Positions 54,797 to 63,259 of a DNA stretch of 64,000 nt are shown piece by piece; the first letter of the stretch is position 1, and each line of letters opens with the position of its first letter. This stretch comes from CAVQUE01 sp046290435. Lineage in GTDB: Bacteria > Actinomycetota > Acidimicrobiia > Acidimicrobiales > UBA8592. The DNA is taken from positions 1 to 64,000 of the forward strand of contig JBKAGO010000037.1 in NCBI GenBank assembly GCA_046290435.1. The letters are read 5' to 3'. The notes beneath the pieces are model-generated. The model ran no database searches and was not told where the DNA came from. It was given only the letters and a program-made list of their open reading frames with translations. The position numbers and the translations under genes are program-made.

Positions 54797-55804
54797 ATGT
54801 CAGCCACCAACCGCCGTGTCCTGCTCGCCCGCCGCCCGGAAGGGCAGGCGACGCCCGACTGTTTCGACGTCGTCGACGAGGAGCCGGCCGAGCTCGAGGA
54901 CGGGCAGATCCGGGTGGCGGTCGAGTACATCTCGGTCGACGCGGGGACTCGCACCATGCTGCGCGGCGAGGGGTTCCATCAACAGGTCGGGCTCGGCCAG
55001 ACGATCCGTGCCGGGGGCGTCGGACGCATCGTCGAGTCCGCGGCCGATGGTTGGGACGTCGGCCAGGCCGTCCGGGGCGGCCTCGGCGCGCAGACCATCG
55101 CCACCGTCTCCCCGTCGGTGGTCGAGAAGGTGGCCGACACCGGCGGGTCGTTGTCGCGGTACCTCGGCGCTCTCGGTGGATCCACCGGGGTGACCGCCTG
55201 GGTCGGCGTTCGCCAGGTCGCCAAACCCACCGCCGGCGAGACGTTCGTCGTGTCTGCCGCGGCCGGCGCCGTCGGCTCGATCGCCGGCCAGATAGCCAAG
55301 CTCGACGGTGCCCGGGTCATCGGCATCGCCGGCGGCCCGGCGAAGACCGCCTTCCTCGTCGACGAGCTCGGCTTCGACGCCGCCATCGACTACAAGGCCG
55401 ACGACGTCACCGCCCGGTTGCGCGAGCTGGCACCCGACGGCGTCGACGTGTTCTTCGACAACGTGGGCGGACCGGTGCTCGACGCCGTGCTCGACAACCT
55501 GGCGATGCGTGCCCGTGTGATCATCTGTGGCGCCGTGTCGCAGTACGACCACATGGACGACGTCACCGGACCGTCGCTGTACCTCCGGCTCGCCGAGCGG
55601 CAGGCCTCGATGGAGGGCTTCGCCTACTTCCACTTCCCGGAGTGTTTCGAGGCCGCCCTCGCCGACCTGACGCGGTGGCTCGACGACGGCACCATCGTGA
55701 TGGCCGAACACGTCCTCGACGGCATCGACCGCTACCCCGAGGCGCTCGCCTTCATGTTCGACGGCGGCAACATCGGCAAACTCCTCGTGCGCGCCTCCGG
55801 CTGA
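54797..55804 (+). CDS. NADP-dependent MDR oxidoreductase (CurA/leukotriene B4 dehydrogenase-like)
   Basis: 335 aa zinc-free MDR. SAAAGAVGSIAGQIAKL is the AxxGxxG loop typical of double-bond reductases; no Cys/His zinc ligands. VDVFFDNVGGPVLDAVL and GAVSQYD are typical of the PTGR/CurA branch that reduces the alpha,beta double bond of enones with NADPH. ATG 54797, single gene. Confidence 0.88.
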   Translation: MSATNRRVLLARRPEGQATPDCFDVVDEEPAELEDGQIRVAVEYISVDAGTRTMLRGEGFHQQVGLGQTIRAGGVGRIVESAADGWDVGQAVRGGLGAQTIATVSPSVVEKVADTGGSLSRYLGALGGSTGVTAWVGVRQVAKPTAGETFVVSAAAGAVGSIAGQIAKLDGARVIGIAGGPAKTAFLVDELGFDAAIDYKADDVTARLRELAPDGVDVFFDNVGGPVLDAVLDNLAMRARVIICGAVSQYDHMDDVTGPSLYLRLAERQASMEGFAYFHFPECFEAALADLTRWLDDGTIVMAEHVLDGIDRYPEALAFMFDGGNIGKLLVRASG

Positions 55805-55824
55805 CCGGACTGGCTTGCGCGGGG

Positions 55825-56712
55825 TCAGCTCTCGCCGACGATGTCGTCGGGGGTGAAGCTGCCCGACGCCGGGCGCACGAACACACCGTGGCTCGGTTCG
55901 GCGTAGCCCTTCCATGCGTAGGGGTCCTCGCCGACCACCGGGACCACGGTGCGGTAGTCCTCGGTGCCGACGTCGATGCCCTTGGTGGTCATCCACGGCA
56001 GCAGCGACGTGGCGCTCATGTAGTGGTTGACCAGCGCCCGCCGCGTGCGGTCGGAGCGGTTCCGCATCGAGCGATGCAGCAGATAGCCGTTGAAGAACAC
56101 CACGTCGCCGGTCGAAACCGGCACCGCGACGGCGTCGGTGTCGTCGAACCCGTACGACTCGTCGGTGGGGTCGAACTCGTCGGGGCGGCCGTGGGGCCGG
56201 GTGGGCCACAGGTACCCACGCCGGTGCGAGCCCGGAAGCACCCACAGGCAGCCGTTGGCGAGGTCGGCGTCGTCGAGGGCGATCCACGCCCCCACCAACG
56301 ACCGGTCACGCGTGGGGATGAACCGCTCGTCCTGGTGCCAGGCCTGGCCCGGCAGTCCCGGCGGCTTGAGGAACAGCATCGACTGCATGGCCTTGACGCC
56401 GCCGTCCCAGTGCGCCAGGTGCGCCCCGCAGATCTCGCCGAGGATCTCGGCGATGCCGGGGTGGACGATCAGGTCCGCGGCCACGTCGCTGACCCAGTGC
56501 GGGAAGTGCACCGCCAACACCGACGCCAGCCGTTCGGCGTCGGATGCGCCGGGCGGCGCTGCGGGCAGGTTGGTGACCGGGTAGTCACCTCGGGCGAACC
56601 GCACCGCGTCGGCTCGGGCTGCTTCGACGAGGTCGGGTTCGACCAGTCCCGGTGCCACCAGGTAGCCGTCGTCGACGAAGCTCCGGGCCTGCTCCGACAG
56701 TTTCGCCGCCAC
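55825..56712 (-). CDS. Phytanoyl-CoA dioxygenase (PhyH) family protein
   Basis: 295 aa. HxD motif in AWHQDERFIP, distal His in GYLLHRSMRNRSD with the following Arg for 2-oxoglutarate. LWVLPGSHRRGYLWP is the family's second beta strand block. GTG at 56712 with GGGGAG just before. A second PhyH relative in the window (with the one at 21.8 kb), not close in visible motifs. Substrate unknown. Confidence 0.87.
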   Translation of the reverse strand: MAAKLSEQARSFVDDGYLVAPGLVEPDLVEAARADAVRFARGDYPVTNLPAAPPGASDAERLASVLAVHFPHWVSDVAADLIVHPGIAEILGEICGAHLAHWDGGVKAMQSMLFLKPPGLPGQAWHQDERFIPTRDRSLVGAWIALDDADLANGCLWVLPGSHRRGYLWPTRPHGRPDEFDPTDESYGFDDTDAVAVPVSTGDVVFFNGYLLHRSMRNRSDRTRRALVNHYMSATSLLPWMTTKGIDVGTEDYRTVVPVVGEDPYAWKGYAEPSHGVFVRPASGSFTPDDIVGES

Positions 56713-56720
56713 GGTCTCCC

Positions 56721-57191
56721 CTAGAGCTTCGAGATGATCTCGGCCGCGTGCTCTTTGGTCTTGGGCCGCTTGAACACGTGAGCGACCACGCCGTCGGCGT
56801 CGATCAGGAACGTCGTCCGCTGCAGGCCCATGAAGGTCTTGCCGTAGTTGGTCTTCTCGCCCCACACGCCGTACGCCCCGATGATGCTGCGATCGGGATC
56901 GGCAATCAGGGCGAAGGGCAGATCGTGCTTGGCGGCGAACTTCTCGTGGCTGGCATCGGTGTCCGGGGACACGCCGATGACGGTGATGTCGTGCTCCGCG
57001 AGCTCGGCCATGTGGTCACGCAGGTTGCATGCCTGTGCGGTGCAGCCCGGCGTGTTGTCCTTCGGGTAGAAGTACAGCGCCACCCGCCCGCCACGCAGGT
57101 CCGACAAGGTGATGGTGTCGCCAGCGGTGGTGGTGGCCGTGAAGTCAGGGGCCTCGACACCGGCCTCGAGCGGGCTGGGTTTGTCTGCCAT
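56721..57191 (-). CDS. bcp: Thioredoxin-dependent thiol peroxidase (Bcp/PrxQ)
   Basis: 156 aa. Peroxidatic Cys50 and resolving Cys55 in DNTPGCTAQACNL, with the conserved Pro-Thr region FYPKDNTPGC. YGVWGEKTNYGKTFMGLQRTTFLID completes the fold. Reduces H2O2 and organic peroxides using thioredoxin. The first of a pair with the PhyH gene (8 bases between stop and GTG). Confidence 0.95.
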   Translation of the reverse strand: MADKPSPLEAGVEAPDFTATTTAGDTITLSDLRGGRVALYFYPKDNTPGCTAQACNLRDHMAELAEHDITVIGVSPDTDASHEKFAAKHDLPFALIADPDRSIIGAYGVWGEKTNYGKTFMGLQRTTFLIDADGVVAHVFKRPKTKEHAAEIISKL

Positions 57192-57202
57192 GACGTGACC
57201 GC

Positions 57203-57487
57203 TCAGCGGCGCCGGGCCGTCTTGGCCTCGGCGCGCTTGGTCGGGTCCAGCCGCATCCACAGGAAGGTGACGACGACCGCGCCGAGGATGGAGCCGATGA
57301 TGCCGCTGGGGCGCAGCGACAGGCCGTCGCCGAAGATGACGCTGAGCAACAGGCCCCCGACGAAGCTGCCGCCGACGCCGGCGACGAGGGCCATACCCCA
57401 GTCGAGCGAGGTCCCGGACCGGCCGAGGATCATCTGGGCGATGGCGCCGACGGCCATGCCGGCTACGAGGATTCCGATGATGAGCAC
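57203..57487 (-). CDS. GlsB/YeaQ/YmgE family small membrane protein
   Basis: 94 aa, three hydrophobic helices with glycine-rich loops (ILVAGMAVGAIAQMILGRSG, WGMALVAGVGGSFVGGLLLSVIFGD, SGIIGSILGAVVVTFLWMRL). Transglycosylase-associated protein family; membrane stress protein of unknown biochemistry. Same strand as bcp, 11 bases from it. Confidence 0.85.
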   Translation of the reverse strand: MLIIGILVAGMAVGAIAQMILGRSGTSLDWGMALVAGVGGSFVGGLLLSVIFGDGLSLRPSGIIGSILGAVVVTFLWMRLDPTKRAEAKTARRR

Positions 57488-57491
57488 GGCG

Positions 57492-59486
57492 TCACGTTAG
57501 TGCCGTGCCGGCGGATGTGACAGAAGCGGCCGGTTCACTCACGACGCCCTCGTCCTGTGCGACCGCATCGCCGTACAGCAGCGTCATCGCGATGGCGGCT
57601 GCCGGAGCCACAATGGCGTAGACCAGGGTGATCAACGCCGAGAACAGCCAGAGCGGCAGGCCCGTGAACACCACGAGTATCAGCAGGCCGATACCCCAGC
57701 CGGCGAGGGTGACGAGCCCGTTGATCGCGACGACCACGGCCGCCGTGTGCCACCAACGGCCCCGGACCAGCGCCGAACTCCGAGCCAACGCCCCCCGGCC
57801 GTCTTCACCTTCGACGACCACCACATGGGGCATGAACTGGTACCGCACGAGTTGGCGGATCGCCCACGGGGTACCGACGATCGTGACCAACAGGCCGATC
57901 ACGATCGCGTACGACCGTGCCAGTCCGACGAGCAAGGGACGACGCACCGCCCACGCCCGTTCGGCCGCCGCCATCGGCGCCGCGCCTTCGGCTGCTTCGT
58001 CGGCGGTCCCGTCGGCGGTCTCGATCGCGGTGAGGTACGTCGCCACCATGGCGTTGACGGCGACGAATGCCGCAGCGTTCGCGAAGCCGCCGATCAACAA
58101 CGCGATGAGCAGGCCAATGCCGCTGTCGGTGCCGGCGAGGTCGAGGACCTCGCGGATCAGCGGCAACGCGGCGACGAGGCCGGCGAGGATGCCGATCACC
58201 ACGGCGGTGGGCAGGTAGATGAGCCCCAACGCCACCATCGCCACCGGCCTGCGCCGGTACATGCCGGCGGCTGCCCGCAGGATCTGCCCCGCCCGTCGGC
58301 GCCCCACGATGGGAAGCGTGTCGACGGCCCCCCAGTTGGTTCGTCTGGCCAACCACAGCGCCGCGAACGCCACGGCGCCGACGCCGATGACCACCCGGAT
58401 GGGCGAGGCGGTGTAACGCAGGTACAGGCCCGATCCCCATTCGACGACGTCGCAGAACGACGACACCACCGCGGCGCCGGCCGAGTCACCCCCCGGGATG
58501 ACGACGCTTCCAGGGCGCAGCTCCTCCTGCCAGCTGACGGGACGTGTCCAACGCTCCTTGGAGAGCAGGCCGGTCGGTCCATTGAACGGGCCGGGCTGGC
58601 GTTCGCCCCAGCGCCCCTCGTAGCCGAGCCACGCATGGGGGTCATCGGCGCTCGACACCGAGGCGGGGAGCAGGACCACGTCGGGGTCGAGGCGCTCCGA
58701 CGGCCCATCGGTGGTGTCGCAGCCGAATCCCTCCGATGCCCCTCTGCCCAGGTACACCGCCGACCCGAAGTAGCTGGCATGTGACCCCGCCGAGGGGTAC
58801 ACGACGGGCCGGGGCCCCTCACGTTCGAGCTTCCCGGAGGTCCACGCGGCGGTCTCGCCGCCTTCGTGCTGTGCGTAGCCGACCTCGACCGGCTCCGCTG
58901 CGAGCGCCTCCTCGATGGTCGACGCCTCGAAGATCAGCTGGATGCCCTCCCAGTCGCTCTCGTGGGTGTTGTTCCAGTCGTTGTAGTACCAGTACAGCCA
59001 GTACTGGAGCGCCAGCGTGTCGGGGTGGCCCTCCTCCTGGACGATGTGGGCGTACACCACCGGGCCGGTGTCGGACGAGAAGCGCTCGAAGTCGGTCTCG
59101 TAGAGGCAGCCCGGGTCGAGGCTCGAACCCGGGAAGTCGAGGAAGACTCCCTCTCCGAGCCCGAACAGGTCGGCTGCGCCCGGTGCCCGCATCAGCACGG
59201 GGTCGCCCGAGCCGACCTGACGCAGCACCACTTCCGGATTGTCGAGCACGATGTCGACCGCCGTGGGGGCGTACGGTTCGCCGTCGGCATCGCAGGGCCC
59301 GTCCTGGGCCTTGATCATCACGATCGGCGCGTGGCGTTCGGCGAGTTCGCGTGCGGCGTCCGGCTGTTCGCGTGCGAGATCCTGGGCCGAGCCGGGAGCG
59401 ACGCCGACCGTCAGCGCCAACGTGACGACGACCACCAGGGTCAGGATGCGACCTGCGGCGGGCCGCTTCGATTGGGATTGCGCCAC
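57492..59486 (-). CDS. Vps62-like domain fused to a multi-helix membrane domain
   Basis: 664 aa. Signal peptide (residues 12-35), then a Vps62-like region (residues 40-300): HAPIVMIKAQDGPCDADGEPYAPTAVDIVLDNPEVVLR, YNDWNNTHESDWEGIQLIFE, GSHASYFGSAVYLG. After a helix at about 345-365 comes an integral membrane domain of five or six helices (AMVALGLIYLPTAVVIGILAGLVAA; LLIALLIGGFANAAAFVAVNAM; AIVIGLLVTIVGTPWAI; AAVVVAINGLVTLAGWGIGLLIL), like glycerophosphodiester phosphodiesterase membrane domains. The combination is unfamiliar to me. Function unknown. Confidence 0.72.
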   Translation of the reverse strand: MAQSQSKRPAAGRILTLVVVVTLALTVGVAPGSAQDLAREQPDAARELAERHAPIVMIKAQDGPCDADGEPYAPTAVDIVLDNPEVVLRQVGSGDPVLMRAPGAADLFGLGEGVFLDFPGSSLDPGCLYETDFERFSSDTGPVVYAHIVQEEGHPDTLALQYWLYWYYNDWNNTHESDWEGIQLIFEASTIEEALAAEPVEVGYAQHEGGETAAWTSGKLEREGPRPVVYPSAGSHASYFGSAVYLGRGASEGFGCDTTDGPSERLDPDVVLLPASVSSADDPHAWLGYEGRWGERQPGPFNGPTGLLSKERWTRPVSWQEELRPGSVVIPGGDSAGAAVVSSFCDVVEWGSGLYLRYTASPIRVVIGVGAVAFAALWLARRTNWGAVDTLPIVGRRRAGQILRAAAGMYRRRPVAMVALGLIYLPTAVVIGILAGLVAALPLIREVLDLAGTDSGIGLLIALLIGGFANAAAFVAVNAMVATYLTAIETADGTADEAAEGAAPMAAAERAWAVRRPLLVGLARSYAIVIGLLVTIVGTPWAIRQLVRYQFMPHVVVVEGEDGRGALARSSALVRGRWWHTAAVVVAINGLVTLAGWGIGLLILVVFTGLPLWLFSALITLVYAIVAPAAAIAMTLLYGDAVAQDEGVVSEPAASVTSAGTALT

Positions 59487-59615
59487 GGCCCTGCCTCCGC
59501 CTCACCCGTCATCGCCGGCTGCGATCGGCCAGAAACTACTCCCGGTGCCCTGCGGCAGCCAGGAGCATCGGCTGTGTAGGTCCCCTCGCCCCGCCTGCAG
59601 TACGGTTCCCGCTTC

Positions 59616-61781
59616 ATGGGCGGGTCTCGAACGGTGAGGTGGCATCGGGTGATGTCGCCGAGGTCCGCTGTGGGGTCCTCGCTGGCCACCAAGCTGGCGG
59701 TCGTCGTGGTACTGGTCAGCGTCGTGTCGCTCGCCGCGGCCACCGTCGTCGGGGTGACGAGCGGCCGATCTCTCGGACGCGACCTCTTCGAAGGGCAGCT
59801 CCTCACCGAACGGTCGTCGAGCGCCTTCGACGTCGAGCTCCACATGGCCGGTCTCGCCCAACTCACGGGGGCACTGGCCGCGAGCCCCGAGGCGGCACGG
59901 GCGATCGGGGCCTTCGATGCCGGCCTCGACGAACTCGACGCCTCGCTGGGCGAGCCGCCCGGGGACGAAGTCGCAGCCGTCACCGCCGCCCTGGTGGCAT
60001 CCACCTTCGATCCGCTCCTGGCGGCCGGCCGCAACCCCGACCTCGGCGACATCGTCCCCGACGATCCTGCAGCACTCCACCTGCAGTACCGGTACGTCGT
60101 CGACATCGGTGCCATCGACCGACCGAGCGATGTCGACGATGCCCTCGACGGCAGCGACTGGTCCGACACCCATGCCCGCTACCACCCGGCCTATCGGACC
60201 GTCGTCGACCACGGGGCGGTCGTCGATCTCTACCTGATCGAACCGGATGACGCCAGGATCGTCTACTCGGTGGCCAAGGGTCCCGACCTCGCGACCAGCC
60301 TCGACACCGGCCCCTTCAGCGGATCGCTGGTGGCGGCCGCCGTGGGCACCGCCCGCTCGGGCGAACCCGGCAGCGTCGTCATCGGCGACCTCGGCTTCTA
60401 CGACCCCACCATCGTCCGACCGGTCGGGGCGTTGGCGGCTCCCGTCTTCGACGGTGACGAACTCGCCGGCATCGTCGTGGTGTTGTACGACGGAACCGTC
60501 CTCACCGACATCCTCACCGCTCGTTCCAACGTCGAAGACCTCGACGGCTCCGGCGACGGCGACGACGTCGGGTCCTATCTCATCGGCGCCGACGGACTCC
60601 TTCGCACCGAGATCCCACGGTTCGCAAGCGACACCGCGGCCGCGCTCGACCTCGCCACCGAGGCCGGGGCCATCACCGCCGACGAACGCCGACAGGTCGA
60701 GGACGCCGGCACCGCGGTGCTGGCCGTCGGGGCCCCCGACGCCACCGTGGCCGACGCGCTGAGCGGCAGCACCGACGTCATCGAACGGACGACGCTCGAC
60801 GGATCCACGGTCTTCGCCTCCGCTGCGCCGCTCGCGGTACCCGGCGTCGAGTGGTTCGTGATCTCCGAGGTCGACGCCGCAGAGGCCACCGACCCGCTCG
60901 ACCGCTTCGAGGACATCCTGGTCGCCGGCGCAGCAGCGTTCATCATCGCCCTCACCTTCTGGGCCGTCGCCTGGGCCAATCGCATCGTCGGCCCGGTCCG
61001 GGCCATCAGCGACCGCGTCGCAGCCCTCGACCCGAACCTGGCTCCCGTCGAGGTCCCGAGCCGCAGCCCGACCGAGTTCCATCAGCTCGCAGCGAGCTTC
61101 GCGTCGATGCGCGCGTCGTTGATCGAGCAGCGGGACCGTCTCGCAGCCGCACGGGCCGAGCGCCTGGCGTTGATGCGGCGCATGCTGCCTCGCGACGTCG
61201 CCGACCGCATCGCCGCAGGCGAACCCCAGGAGCTCGAGCAGATCCCGCAGGCCACCGTCGTGGTGGTCATCGTGGCGGGGCTCGGCGACCTCGTCCGATC
61301 AGGCGATCAGGGCGCCAGTCAGGCCCTCGTCGGGCACCTCCACGCCCAGCTCGACGAGGTGGGATTGGTCCACGGTGTCGACCGCGTCAAGATCATCGGC
61401 GACGCCTACTTCGGCGTGTGCGGCCACGACCGGCTCTACATCGACCATGGGCCGCGGGTCGTCTCGTTCGCCGTCGACGCCCGCGACGCGGTACGCGAGG
61501 CGGGTCGGCGTTCGTCGGTCGACGTCGACGTCGCCGTCGCCATCAACACCGGCCCCGTCACCGTCGGGATGACCGGCGGCGAGCGCCTCGTCTACGACGT
61601 GTTCGGCGAGACGGTGTCGGTCGCTCACCAACTGGCGCGATTGGCTCCGACGGGCGACATCGTCGTGTCCGACGCCACCCGTCGGCTGCTCCCGTCCTCG
61701 ACGGTGGTGCACCCTGTCACCGAGGGCGACCAGACCGTGTGGCGCATCGACATCGATGCCTCCGAGGTGGTCGCGCCATGA
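59616..61781 (+). CDS. Transmembrane sensor with HAMP and degenerate class III nucleotide cyclase domain
   Basis: 721 aa from ATG 59616 (GTG 59649/ATG 59652 are alternatives). TM1 at residues about 28-48, a large extracellular sensor (50-430), TM2 at 432-454, HAMP-like RIVGPVRAISDRVAAL, coiled coil, then the class III cyclase domain (about 540-710). Metal Asp596 (KIIGDAYFG) is present, but the first metal Asp position is Gly555 (VIVAGLGDL). In GETVSVAHQL the purine-selecting Asp is Glu665, and the transition-state Asn and Arg are Ser668 and Gln672. Activity is doubtful. Its stop overlaps the MscS gene's ATG. Confidence 0.85.
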   Translation: MGGSRTVRWHRVMSPRSAVGSSLATKLAVVVVLVSVVSLAAATVVGVTSGRSLGRDLFEGQLLTERSSSAFDVELHMAGLAQLTGALAASPEAARAIGAFDAGLDELDASLGEPPGDEVAAVTAALVASTFDPLLAAGRNPDLGDIVPDDPAALHLQYRYVVDIGAIDRPSDVDDALDGSDWSDTHARYHPAYRTVVDHGAVVDLYLIEPDDARIVYSVAKGPDLATSLDTGPFSGSLVAAAVGTARSGEPGSVVIGDLGFYDPTIVRPVGALAAPVFDGDELAGIVVVLYDGTVLTDILTARSNVEDLDGSGDGDDVGSYLIGADGLLRTEIPRFASDTAAALDLATEAGAITADERRQVEDAGTAVLAVGAPDATVADALSGSTDVIERTTLDGSTVFASAAPLAVPGVEWFVISEVDAAEATDPLDRFEDILVAGAAAFIIALTFWAVAWANRIVGPVRAISDRVAALDPNLAPVEVPSRSPTEFHQLAASFASMRASLIEQRDRLAAARAERLALMRRMLPRDVADRIAAGEPQELEQIPQATVVVVIVAGLGDLVRSGDQGASQALVGHLHAQLDEVGLVHGVDRVKIIGDAYFGVCGHDRLYIDHGPRVVSFAVDARDAVREAGRRSSVDVDVAVAINTGPVTVGMTGGERLVYDVFGETVSVAHQLARLAPTGDIVVSDATRRLLPSSTVVHPVTEGDQTVWRIDIDASEVVAP

Positions 61782-63259
61782 TCGTCGCCGACGCGAGCAC
61801 CGCCTGGGCCGCCGTCGTGGTGGTCGCCGTCCCCGTGGCGATCATCGTCGCCTCCGAGATCGACGAGCGCCTCCGTCAGAACGAGTCCCGCTTCCGTCCC
61901 GTCATCGGCGGCTTGCGGTTGGCGGTCCTTCCCTTCCTCGCGTTGTGGGCGCTGCTGGTGCCCGTGCTGGCGATAGACCCGGGCTCGGTCGGGGCACGGT
62001 TCGCCGCGACCGGCCTGGTGCTCACCGTCGCACTGGTTCTGTCCCGCCTGATCCGCATCGTCATCGACGACCTGCGCCACCGCCCACGCGCCGAGGGCCG
62101 CCGACCGCTGCCCCAACTTCTGCTGGCGATGCCTCGGCTGGCCGTGGTCCTGGTCACGGCGTGGCTGCTCGTGGGCACGGTCTGGGGCGTCGACCTCTCG
62201 GCGGCGCTGACCGCGTTGGGGGTGACGTCGCTGGTCATATCGTTCGCGCTGCAGGGCACCCTGAGCGGTCTGGCATCGGGCATGTTGTTGTTGAGCGACC
62301 AGCCGTTCAAGCCCGGCGACTGGATCCGTTCCGGCGACGTCGAGGGCAAGGTCATCGACATCAACTGGCGGACCACGAGCATCCGCGACCGCAACGCCGA
62401 CATGCACGTGGTCCCGAACAGCGCCCTGGCCGAGGCCGCCATCATCAACTACTCGGCGCCCGAACCCCTCCACCGCATTGTCTTCTCGTTGCAGGTCGCC
62501 TTCGTCAACCCACCGACGCTCGCCAAGGCGATGCTGCTCGATGCCGCGAGGTCGACACCAGGCGTCCTCAGCGACCCGCCGCCGGTGGTTCGCGTCACCC
62601 AGGTCGACGACCCGTTGATGGGCTACGACGTCCAGCTCTGGGTCGACGACTACGCCATCGTGCCCCGGGTCAAGTCCGACTTCGCGTCGCTGGTCTGGTA
62701 CCAGTCGCACCGCCACGATGTCCCGCTCCCGAGCCCTGCGCAGGACCTGTTCCTGTGGGACGGGGTGGCCAACGCCGAAGCCGGCAAGCCGAGCGAGGCC
62801 GACACCAGGCAGGCGCTGCTCGGCGCGCCATTGCTGGCGACACTGCCAGAAGAGGAACTCGATCTGCTGGTGCGGGCGGGACGCCAGGAACGATTCGCGG
62901 TCGGCGAGGTCCTCCTCGACACCCGGCGACCCGTCGGCGACTTCGTGGTCATCGCCGATGGCCGCGCTGCAATCGCACTCGTCGGCGACGACGGCGAATC
63001 GGTCGTCAGCGAACTCTCCGCCGGCGAGACCGTCGGCTTCCTCGAGGCCGCCCCGGGTGGGCAGCCCGTGGTGGTGCGGGCCCTGAGCGACTGCGACACG
63101 GTGATGCTCGACGGCTCGGTCGTCGGTGAGGTCGGCAGCCGCAACCGCGAGGTCGCCGTCGCGTTCAACCGGATCGCGACGATGCGTGCCCGACGCATCG
63201 ACCGGGTGGCGCGTCAGCGACCCGACTCCCCCGCCGAACCTGGCGAGGCGGCGCCATGA
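61778..63259 (+). CDS. MscS-family mechanosensitive channel with C-terminal cyclic-nucleotide-binding-like domain
   Basis: 493 aa. Four N-terminal helices, the pore helix SFALQGTLSGLASGMLLL (about residue 152-170), and the beta domain PFKPGDWIRSGDVEGKVIDINWRTTSIRDRNADMHVVPNSAL. After residue 330 there is a CAP_ED-like domain (FAVGEVLLDTRRPVGDFVVIADGRAAIALV, AGETVGFLEAAPGG). Its phosphate-binding cassette is degenerate. This is the bacterial cyclic-nucleotide-gated MscS type. ATGA overlaps on both sides place it firmly between the cyclase and the next sensor gene. Confidence 0.9.
   Translation: MIVADASTAWAAVVVVAVPVAIIVASEIDERLRQNESRFRPVIGGLRLAVLPFLALWALLVPVLAIDPGSVGARFAATGLVLTVALVLSRLIRIVIDDLRHRPRAEGRRPLPQLLLAMPRLAVVLVTAWLLVGTVWGVDLSAALTALGVTSLVISFALQGTLSGLASGMLLLSDQPFKPGDWIRSGDVEGKVIDINWRTTSIRDRNADMHVVPNSALAEAAIINYSAPEPLHRIVFSLQVAFVNPPTLAKAMLLDAARSTPGVLSDPPPVVRVTQVDDPLMGYDVQLWVDDYAIVPRVKSDFASLVWYQSHRHDVPLPSPAQDLFLWDGVANAEAGKPSEADTRQALLGAPLLATLPEEELDLLVRAGRQERFAVGEVLLDTRRPVGDFVVIADGRAAIALVGDDGESVVSELSAGETVGFLEAAPGGQPVVVRALSDCDTVMLDGSVVGEVGSRNREVAVAFNRIATMRARRIDRVARQRPDSPAEPGEAAP

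Noticed and set aside
59487..59615. Small leader peptide or riboswitch upstream of the cyclase gene
   Set aside because: No conserved riboswitch core or stable stem-loop with an anti-terminator seen by eye in this 129-base divergent gap.
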